Shown in pieces: positions 56,365 through 64,000 of a stretch of DNA of 64,000 nucleotides (position 1 is its first letter; every line of letters starts with the position of its first letter). This DNA comes from Ahaetulla prasina. Taxonomy: Eukaryota; Chordata; Lepidosauria; Squamata; Colubridae. Under the pieces are notes generated by a model that saw only the letters and a list, made by a program, of their open reading frames with translations, did not search any database and was not told where the DNA came from. The stretch covers positions 132,460,420-132,524,419 of the forward strand of contig NC_080540.1 in assembly GCF_028640845.1 (NCBI RefSeq), in the 5' to 3' direction. The translations under genes and the position numbers were made by a program.

Positions 56365-58334
56365 TGATGATGCTCTAATACATGAGTGTGAAGTTGGTTG
56401 CTTGTTCCTTGTCCCATACTCATGGAAAAAACAACAACAGAAATGCACCTCAGTAAACTGATTACAAATATAGCATATATGTAATATTGGACTTTAAATT
56501 AAATTATCCCATATATATTTGTCACCAAGAAATATTTTTCTTTCCCATGTCTTTGAGCAAGAAAATTTACTGCTTGATACCAAACGCAACTCTAGGTTTA
56601 TATTCACCATCCCGATATAGCTATCCTCCAAATGTTCATGTAAATAAGACTCTGGGGTTAAGCAAGCACCACTGTCTCTTACACTCTGCTCTAAGAAACA
56701 TGCTAGCACCAGTTTATAAAATATTTCAGAGTAAAAGAGTTATTTCTACTTTTGGGCGGGGATTTTTTCCAACAAGTAGCATTCAGTCTTGTCAGGTAGA
56801 ACTGTGTGTGTTAAAAGTAATGCCAAAAACTGAAAATCGATGGTTTTGCCACAATGTATTTAGTAGACTTTAAAAGGTGCCAACTTTAATTCAAATTGCT
56901 GAAATGTATATAGACCAGCCTCCTTGCCCCTTTTCTCTTTGTAATACCAGCTTCTCTCCTTTTTTCCTTCAGGTTTGCTTTCAGATATCCCTTTATGCCA
57001 TTTTTTCCTGCCCAGCAGGTGCTGCAAAACATTTTGGGGAGGAGATGATGGTCTGAATGCAATTTAAAGGTTGCACAGTTTCCTGCTATTTATTCCATTG
57101 GACAGAGGTCCTTGAAATAAAGTACAAATTAAGAAAGTACGAAGTAAAAAGATATTTAACTTCATTCCAATAATTGAAACATTTGCCCATTCATTAATAG
57201 AAATAGGTAAGTGCTATTCTGCTTTCCTTTTTTGAAGCCTTTTTAATTATTTCAGCTTCTGGGTGCCGGCAAGACAAGTTTGGACTTTGGCTTTTTTGGC
57301 AATGAAATGATCTCAAGAGATTGTGTTGATGGTAATCCACTGTATGATACCCATCGTATCAATCTGTCTCCAAGCCACTGATCAAGCCACTGATCAAGTT
57401 TATAAGTTAACATATCAACTTATTATGACATCATCATTGATTTCTTACTGAATGGAGGAGCAAGAAAGGGCTTTCATTCTTCCCCTACCCCGCCCCGCCC
57501 CCCCACTCCCGCAACTGGCAATAGAGCCTATTCAACACATTGACAAGTTTGCTCCAATTATTTGTTACTAGAGAACACAAAAGGAGAAAGAGAGTGAGAA
57601 AGGAACATTAACGAGGAAACAAAACTCTCCCCCCACCCGCCCATATTTCTTTTGCAATTTATCATTGCCTAAGCTTTGGGGAAGCTTTTGCTTTCATGCT
57701 GAGCTGCCCAAACTCCTTTTTTTAAAAAAGTAGTATGAATAATAATGTAGGCTTTCCCTTGTTCCTTTTTAATATAGTGCTCATGATCTGCTGTGTTATG
57801 AAGGACAAGTTCGCAAAAGAGAAGTTACAAGTTTCAGGATATAATCTTGGCAACTGAATATAATACTGTGCAGTGATATATTGTGAGCCTTCCCTTTTTT
57901 AAAGTGTCTATTTAAGAAGAGTATGATTTTGCAAATTCTTTGAAGCTTAGGGAGGATTTTTCTGGAAGATATGAACAGCTAGAGGGTAGATGGGTTCTGC
58001 CACCTTCCCTATTAAATCTGCTGCATCTTTTATCTTCATTTGAGTTCAAATTGCAGTGATTTAAGAAATATTAAATTCATACCAGGACTTTTTTTTTTTG
58101 CAGGTGAGCAAGATAGATGTTTTCTTTTACTCAAATATGAGTAACCTTAACTTATAAGTTACTCACAGATTTCATAGGAGGCTGATGTATTCTGGAAATC
58201 TTTTTTCAGTCTCAAAGCTCTATTCCCATGAAGGAAACTTCTGAGAGTTTAGGTCTCATGGTGGCTGGGTCATTCCCTAATAGATGGGGCAAAACTCAAC
58301 CAATAGCAACAATGTGCAAATGAAATTTAGAGTT
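56365..58334. other. Unique sequence, no gene seen
   Basis: C-rich stretch at about 57480-57515. The plus-strand frame at 56487-56873 has no recognisable domain. Confidence 0.5.
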
Positions 58335-58342
58335 CTTTAGCC

Positions 58343-59139
58343 CAGGGGTCGCCAACCTTTCAGACCTCAGGGTCCACTAAATTCATAATTTTTAATCCAG
58401 TGGACCACTAATACGATCTGCGTAATGACCGGCTGGGTGGGCATGGCTAGGTGGGCATGTAACTGGGTGGGCATGGCCAACTCAATGTCACTCACATCAA
58501 GGGGCACCTTGCCAGTCTCTACTTTCCCCTCCCCTCCCAGTCACTCCTTGCCTCCCCCCCCAGGTTCCTTAGGGTCCCAACAGGAAGCAGTTGCTGGAGC
58601 TAAGCAGCCACCATGAGAAAGAGTTGGCAAAACAGCTCAGTTCAAACCAGTTCAAACTTCTGACCCAGAAGGAGGCTCAGTAGAAGCACCTCATTGAGGA
58701 CTCACTGAGGACTGTGAGCATAGGTTTTCCAAGCAGAAGACCTGTGGGAGTACAAAGCCAGGGACCGGCCCCTGGAGGCTCAGCAGGTTGAGATGGTTAG
58801 TCAGTTCCAGGCCATGATGCAGTCCCACTGGAACAAGGCCCCCAGCTTTTCGCCATCAGCGGCACTTCCCTCCAGCTTTACCCAAAGCCCCACACCAGGA
58901 GGCTGAAGTAGACCCCAAGTTGGAATTTCTGCCCCCCTCCAACTCACACAAAATTACCCCGAAGGGAGAGACTCTCTGCAGCAATACAAATGTTCATTGC
59001 ATGTATCTGTCCCAAGAGCCATAGTTTGAAGACCCCTGATTTAGTGCAATATAAAAAAATGAAAATAATTTTTGTGCGGACCACCAAAATCTTCTCACGG
59101 ACCACCAGCGGTCCACAGACCACCACTTGGTGACCGCTG
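58343..59139 (+). mobile_element. hAT element (~0.8 kb) carrying a coding-like fragment
   Basis: Starts caggggtcgccaacctttca and ends cacttggtgaccgctg. Flanks ctttagcc and ctttagaa match 6 of 8. Inner arms share the phrase ccacagaccacc / ggtccacta. Near 59012-59035 a second hAT-like right terminus (tttgaagacccctg) is embedded, so one element may be nested in another. Part of the interior (about 58612-58910) reads like a degraded coiled-coil protein. Confidence 0.75.
58612..58906 (+). pseudogene. Captured coiled-coil-like coding fragment
   Basis: Two adjoining frames look protein-like and unlike the surrounding repeat: KELAKQLSSNQFKLLTQKEA (about 58619-58678) and, after a frameshift, EYKARDRPLEAQQVEMVSQF followed by QAMMQSHWNKAP (about 58748-58846). 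The composition (Gln, Glu, Lys, Leu heptad-like) is that of a coiled coil. I do not recognise the parent gene with confidence; a centrosomal protein such as centrobin is a guess from memory only. Stops at about 58678 and 58904 and the frameshift show that it is not functional. Confidence 0.4.
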
Positions 59140-59147
59140 CTTTAGAA

Positions 59148-60374
59148 AAGTACTCATTCCCATCACACAAGGAACTTTCCAAACTTACAGCAGGTGGCAA
59201 TGTTTTATGCTGGCTGGGGAATTCTAGGAATTGAGCTCCACACATCTCAAAATTGCTATGGTTGTCAAATATTGATCTACAGGAACTAAGTATCACTGAA
59301 GAGATGGAAGCTTTACTATTTCTTTTCTAAATTCTATATTTTTTTCCTGTCCTTTTCTCTCTCTCTCTCTTTTCATTTCTAACAAGGAAATGCCAGTATT
59401 CTTTTCAATAGCTGAAAGTTACGAATTTTTACAGACTATTAAAAATGGATCTCCAAATGCAGAATTAGTCAAGGAAAAACATGGACGGATGGTGAATGGT
59501 TTCTGGATTCCCAGTGTTGGTGCTTTTACTGAAGGGCTTCGATTTATAAGCTTTGTTGAGAATCTAATGTTTCTGTGACTTTCACTCTTTGGAATTTGGT
59601 CAAAATCAGTCATCAACCAATTTTGGAGATTTAGAGATCCTGGCATTAAGGAAGATTAACTTCCCTAAGGCCTCACCTGTCTTAGAACTGATCTGTATAG
59701 AAGATTATAGTCATCTTCAATATTCACCAGAGAAGAAAGGCAGGATATAAATCCAAAAAATACCCCTGAGAAATCCAACATTATGATAAAATCTGTTGGG
59801 TATATAGTAAGATGTTTAAATTAAGTCCCCCCTCACTAATTTCCAGAGGGACGTTATCTGTTTAGGGTGATGATAAGACTGATCTCTGGAGGTATCCTTC
59901 ATTTGAAGGGCCATTCACTTCAAATCAACTTTAAAGGGTTAAGAAAACATGAAAAGAAAACTCAGGGGCTTTGCTAATCAACTGGTAATTTGAACAGCTG
60001 ACCGAACAAGCATCAAGGATGCCTGGTTTCCATCTTCCCTACTAATGTTCAGATTTCATACAAAAATTATTTCTAAATGTACCAAATTTTGAAATTATTA
60101 TATACCAAGGAAAAAAGACCTGGGCAGAGTTACCAATGCTCTCTGAAATGCCTTTCAGTCTAATATTCCTAAATATGGAACATTCTAAAGGCAACATCAC
60201 GGGTCAGAACAGCAGATTTTAGAAATGCTGCAATTTGGAGATGTTTAGGAAATCTTATTGAAGTGAACATCTCCTACTAACAAACTAATAAAGACAGCAT
60301 GCCAGGTGCAGAAATGGAAGACTGGGAAGCTGCAGAAGCCCTGGAGATGGTACCCTGTTTTCCTCCAAATAAGA
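59148..60374. other. Unique sequence, no gene seen
   Basis: A (CT)n run is at about 59358-59371. The frame at 59390-59578 follows an AG dinucleotide and a pyrimidine tract but matches nothing I know; not called as an exon. Confidence 0.45.
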
Positions 60375-60760
60375 CATCCTCTGACACAGCTACAGCTACC
60401 TGAACAGACTTGTAAGTGGATCACAAGCTTCCTAACAAACAGGAAGCATCAGGTGAAGCTAAGCAGAATTACATCAGACACCTGTACAATTAGCACAGCC
60501 CCCCCCCAAGGCTGTGTGGTCTCCCCACTTCTCTTCTCTCTTTACCAATGACTGCATCTCTAACGATCCATCTGTCAAACTACTGAAGTTCGCAGATGAC
60601 ACAACAGTGATCGATGATGAATCCGCATACAGACGGGAGGTTGAACAACTAGCCTCGTGGTGCGACCGGAACAATCTGGAACTGAATACACTCAAAACCG
60701 TAGAAATGGTGGTAGTCTTTAGGAGAAACCTTTCTGTTGCGCACGATCCTATTGGGGGAA
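60375..60760 (+). pseudogene. Rex1/Babar-like reverse transcriptase scrap
   Basis: Plus-strand frames show QLPEQTCKWITSFLTNRKHQ, PPQGCVVSPLLFSLY, a C-run frameshift near 60500, then LLKFADDTTVIDDESAYRRE and NNLELNTLKTVEMVV. It matches the copy at 17568-18839 but lacks about five codons after TTVI and is truncated at both ends. Confidence 0.85.
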
Positions 60761-60814
60761 AACTCTGGCGGAAAAACATTCAAATCTAATTGGCTGGTGC
60801 CTCAGCCAGGTAAG

Positions 60815-61399
60815 AATATTTATTTATTTATTTATTTATTTATTTCGATTTTTATACCGCCCTTCTCCTGGAGGACTCAGGGCGGTGTACAGCCAAGTAA
60901 AAATTCAATATATAAACATTAAAAGAAGTTAAAAAGAAATATTATAATGTGGCCGAAATTTTAAAACCATTTAAAATCTTAAAACATAAATACCCCAATA
61001 AAATTTCAATCCAGTCCCGCCTGAATAAATAGGTGCGTTTTCAGCTCACGCCGAAAGGTCCGAAGATCAGGCAATTGACGTAAACCGGGGGGAAGTTCAT
61101 TCCAGAGCGTAGGAGCTCCAACAGAGAAGGCCCTTCCCCTGGGGGCCGCCAGCCGACATTGCTTGGCGGACGGCACCCTGAGAAGGCCCTCTCTGTGTGA
61201 GCGTACGGGTCGGTGGGAGGCACAAAGTAACAGCAGGCGGTCCCGTAAGTACCCGGGTCCTAAGCCATGGAGCGCTTTAAAGGTGGTAACCAAAATCTTG
61301 AAGCGCACCCGAAAGACCACAGGAAGCCAGTGCAAGCTGCGCAGGATTGGTGTTACATGGGAGCAACGAGTTGCCCCCACTATTACCCGTGCAGCTGCA
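60815..61399 (-). mobile_element. L2 3' fragment, antisense
   Basis: (TTTA)n tract at about 60818-60845, stem at 60855-60890, 3' UTR, then a 124-codon minus-strand frame (61380-61006) with SLHWLPVVFRVRFKILVTTF and SAKQCRLAAPRGRAFSVGAP. The L2 sequence stops at gcagctgcat (61391-61400), where the Gypsy LTR begins. Confidence 0.92.
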
Positions 61400-61513
61400 T
61401 AAAAAGAATAAAAGGGGCACCTTTACTGGTGCCCCTTGCTGAAGTCTCACACTAAATAAAAGAGCTGTTGTCACTAGCTTGGTCTCGTGCCTCCTCCATT
61501 GCCCGATCTAACA
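61400..61513 (+). repeat. 5' LTR, probably partial
   Basis: Ends in aaca immediately before the primer-binding site, as LTRs usually end in CA. It contains AATAAA at 61407 and 61455 and a perfect 10-bp stem (61412-61421 with 61428-61437). It abuts L2 sequence directly and lacks a visible TG start or TATA element, so the U3 part is probably missing or very short. Confidence 0.6.
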
Positions 61514-61532
61514 TTGGCGACGAGAATGGGAT
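61514..61532 (+). promoter_or_regulatory. Primer-binding site
   Basis: ttggcgacgagaatgggat follows the LTR end. The TGGCGACGA start is typical of Ty3/Gypsy tRNA-primed elements. The specific tRNA cannot be named from this alone. Confidence 0.65.
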
Positions 61533-61577
61533 CAAGGCTGGCACGAGCAAGCTGAACGAACCAACGATGAGAGACCG

Positions 61578-62629
61578 ATGACTACAAGGACCGATGGAAT
61601 GGCCAACCCCGCCAATTCCCTAACGCTGTTCAACCCAGCTACCGAGAAATGGAGAACATTCATGGCAAGATTTGATTGCTTCCTCAAAGCTAAAAACCTC
61701 CACGGGTTGCCGGACAATCGGAAAAGAGCCATTTTTCTCCATCACTGCGGGCCAGCTGTTTTTGACGTGGCAGAATCACTCTCTGATCCAACCCTGGTGC
61801 AAACGGTCCCTGGAACGATCTGAAGGAAATGCTCAAGGCTTACTACGCGTCAACCCCGTCCAAATTCGCCCAGCGGTTTGAGCTCCGCCAGTGGCTGCAG
61901 TGCGAGGGAGAACCCATCTGCGTTTACATTGCTGCCCTGCGGAAAGCGGCTACCCATTGCGAATACCGGGACCACCTAGACGATGCCCTACTCGAACAAT
62001 TTATATGCGGGGTACGAGATACCCGACTGCAGCGGCAGCTGCTCTCCAAGCACAATTTAACATAGCAAGCAGCAATCGATGAAGCCAAAGGGCACGAACT
62101 GTCCAGCAAGGCCACCAAATCTATGCAGCGCCCAGGGGCAAACAACACCCTGACCATTGCAATGCTAGTCCACCAAGGGGTCGCCCAAGTCGAACACCAA
62201 GGGGCCGCCCAAGTTGGAGACGGAGACGAGGAGGTCGGAGAAGAAGCAGTTTTCCGGATGGATCAGTCCAGCTGTGACAGCGAGAACAATTGTCCCAGCT
62301 GCGGGGGTGACCATCATCAGAATGACTGCCGTTTCCACGATGCCATTTGCTGCCAGTGTGAGAAGAAAGGCCACTTGGCCAGGGTGTGCAGAGCAATTCA
62401 ACCTTCCTGCCAGAGAAGCCGCGCAGAATGGAAGCCAACCAGCCAGCAGCCATCTTCGCGCAGGTGGCTGGTTGGCTGCCCCAAAATGGCTGCCCCAAAA
62501 AGAACGCGAATTCAAACCAAGTCAGGATCGGCCATGCAAACACAAGCCCCGAGGACAAAACATTCACAATGGTTGGCATCAATGGACAACAGATCGAGAT
62601 GGAGATCGACACCAGATCGTTCATCATGA
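61578..62629 (+). pseudogene. Gypsy gag with tandem zinc knuckles
   Basis: The first ATG in context is at 61578 (MTTRTDGMANPANS). The capsid-like part shows FMARFDCFLKAKNL and KAYYASTPSKFAQRFELRQW. A single-base frameshift lies near 61810 and a TAG stop at 62063-62065; the same frame reopens to 62629. The nucleocapsid part has CPSCGGDHHQNDC (CX2CX3HX4C) and CCQCEKKGHLARVC (CX2CX4HX4C), a pair seen in several Gypsy clades, at about 62290-62390. The protein would package element RNA in cytoplasmic particles. Confidence 0.85.
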
Positions 62630-62712
62630 TCATCTCCTGGGACACAGTCCAAAAGTCACTCCCGCACATCCGAAAAAAACCAGCTGGAGCCCCAACGACT
62701 CCAAGTTCATGA
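62386..62712 (+). pseudogene. Gypsy protease, altered active site
   Basis: The frame is -1 relative to gag and overlaps it. The domain reads FTMVGINGQQIEMEIDTRSF at about 62550-62620. The catalytic motif is DTRS where DTGS/DTGA is expected; the Gly to Arg change (aga at 62614) would need one base. The frame ends early because of an A-run indel at about 62667-62675; pol resumes in the next frame. Confidence 0.8.
62494..62500 (+). promoter_or_regulatory. Candidate -1 frameshift heptamer between gag and pol
   Basis: In the gag frame the sequence is C CCA AAA, matching the X XXY YYZ slippery pattern, inside the region where gag and the -1 protease frame overlap (62386-62629). No clear downstream stem was identified by eye. 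Confidence 0.35.
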
Positions 62713-62734
62713 CTTCCAAGGGAACAGGGTCCCC

Positions 62735-64000
62735 ATGGAAGGCATCGCCACCATCAGCGTCAAGTACGGACCCTACCAGAAGAAGCTACTGGTCACCATT
62801 GTCCGCGGACACCTCCCGAGCCTCCTGGGCTGGGACTGGATCCAGGTCCTGGGGATGGATCTCTATGAAGTCAGGGAAATTCACACCGCCCATGGAAGCA
62901 TGAAGGACAACCTCCTGTGTGAATTCCAAGATGTCTTCGCTGGAACCCTGGGCAAGTACGTGGGGACCCCTATCTCCTTCAACCTCGACCATGGGATCGC
63001 CCTCATAAGACTTAAAGCCAGGCAGGTTCCCTTTGCACTCAAGCTGAAAATAGATAAAGAGCTGGACAAACTAGTCCAGCAAGGGATCCTCATTCCCATC
63101 GATCACGCTAGATGGGAGACCCCCATAGTGACCTCCATTAAATCCGACGGATCCATCCGTATCTGTGCAGACTACAAAACGACCCTTAATAAGGCCCTAC
63201 AGAAGAGTACCTATCCAGTGCCAATTGCACAGCATCTGCTGCACTCCCTAGGATTCGGAAAAATCTTTGCCAAACTGGACCTAGCAGAGGCATACCAACA
63301 ATTGCCTGTGGATGATGCCACTGCAGAGGCACAAACAATCGTCACATACCTGGGGGCTTTTAAGTGCACCCGACTCCAATTCAGGGTCAGCGTCACCCCC
63401 GGATTGTTCCAAAACTTAATGGAGAGGCTACTATAAGGGATCACCGGGGTGGTGCCCTACTTCGATGATGTTCTGGTATCAGTTAAAAACCACCAGCAAC
63501 TAAAGGACAGGTTGCACAAAGTCCTGACCAACTGTAGGAACAGAAGACTGCAACTGAAACTTGGGAAATGCCAGATTGGAGTCCCTTCTGTCGAATTTTT
63601 GGGCTACTGCATTGACCAGGCAGGCATCCACCCCACCGAGTCTAAGATCAGGGCAATCCAAGAAGCTCCCACCCCATGGGACAAAACCGAGCTACAGGCA
63701 TTCTTGGGACTGTTAAATTTTTATTCCATCTTCCTCAAACAAAAAGCCACCATAGCAGAGCCACTCCATAGATTGTTGGGGAAGAAAAGCCCCTGGGTCT
63801 GGGGCAAAGAGGAAAGTGCAGCGTTCGCAGGGGTCAAGAGACTTCTGACAGAGGATAGCTTCTTGATCCAATACAACCACACCCTCCCCCTAGTCCTGGT
63901 CTGCGACACCTCCCCCTTTGGAGTGGGCACTGTTTTAAGCCACAGGCTGCCCAGTGGCTCCGAGGTGCCAGTCGCCTACTTCTCCCGAATCCTGTCCAGC
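62735..64000 (+). pseudogene. Gypsy pol: reverse transcriptase and start of RNase H
   Basis: After the protease linker (LLGWDWIQVLGM), the reverse transcriptase shows VPFALKLKIDKELDKLVQQG, SIRICADYKTTLNKAL, YPVPIAQHLLHSL, FAKLDLAEAYQQLPVDD and the catalytic YFDDVLVS at 63458-63481. The connection domain has VEFLGYCIDQAGIHP and LQAFLGLLNFY. RNase H begins with LVLVCDTSPFGVGTVLSH (about 63892) and runs off the window. One TAA stop lies in frame at 63434-63436, just before the catalytic motif; it differs from a Gln codon by one base. The frame is otherwise open from 62735 to the edge. Confidence 0.9.

Larger units (their letters stand above)
61400..64000 (+). mobile_element. Ty3/Gypsy LTR retrotransposon, 5' part (continues off the window)
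   Basis: In order: an LTR remnant (61400-61513), primer-binding site (61514 on), gag with two zinc knuckles, protease, reverse transcriptase with YFDD, and the start of RNase H at the window edge. Integrase and the 3' LTR would lie beyond 64000. The reading frames are broken by two small frameshifts and two stops, so the copy is not autonomous. Confidence 0.92.

Noticed and set aside
59390..59578. Possible exon after a pyrimidine tract and AG
   Set aside because: No similarity to a known protein, ATG-to-stop within 63 codons, no donor or neighbouring exon.

Overview
The window looks like intergenic or intronic DNA from a squamate reptile, most likely a snake. The evidence is the combination of transposon families: tRNA-derived Sauria-type SINEs, several CR1/L2-group LINEs (one with a long AATAG-type microsatellite tail), very abundant short non-autonomous hAT elements, and a Ty3/Gypsy LTR element. 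Base composition is A+T-rich outside the transposons. I found no exon of a host gene that I could defend, no tRNA or rRNA gene and no CRISPR. Every protein-coding signature that I recognise belongs to a transposable element, apart from one coiled-coil-like fragment carried inside a hAT element.

Layout. 1-24 kb: mostly unique sequence peppered with small hAT elements (many with exact 8-bp target duplications), two tRNA-derived SINEs, an R4-like LINE remnant, a 1.3-kb hAT element with an internal tandem duplication, a minus-strand Rex1/Babar-like LINE (17.3-18.9 kb) ending in an (AATAG)n run, and a CR1 3' end. 24.7-28.4 kb: a nearly full-length L2-type LINE with endonuclease and reverse transcriptase, damaged only by a lost start codon and two small frameshifts. 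29-38 kb: old L2 tails, hairpin MITEs and unique DNA. 38.2-41.7 kb: a second long but much more broken L2 copy. 43.6-48.1 kb: an L2 tail, a CR1 with a mostly open reverse transcriptase, and a broken Gypsy-type gag-protease remnant that appears to have been inverted inside the protease region. 49.7-56.4 kb: a cluster of L2 3' fragments in which a block of about 1.8 kb, including a Sauria-type SINE, is tandemly duplicated. The duplication boundaries fall in L2 sequence. 56.4-61.4 kb: unique DNA, a 0.8-kb hAT element with a captured-looking coding fragment, a Rex1-like scrap and an antisense L2 3' end. 61.4 kb to the edge: the 5' part of a Ty3/Gypsy retrotransposon (LTR remnant, primer-binding site, gag with two zinc knuckles, protease, reverse transcriptase, start of RNase H), broken by frameshifts, a changed protease active site and an in-frame stop.

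How the parts relate. The L2 LINE appears to supply the machinery for at least one SINE that shares its 3' tail. The Sauria-type SINE depends on a different (Bov-B/RTE) LINE that is not present here. The hAT elements are all non-autonomous and no transposase is visible. The repeated L2 and hAT termini have served as substrates for secondary recombination, giving two separate tandem duplications in this window. I did not identify a new functional gene system. The points most worth a second look are the recombination-generated duplications, the split protease, the hAT-captured coding fragment and the candidate gag-pol frameshift signal.
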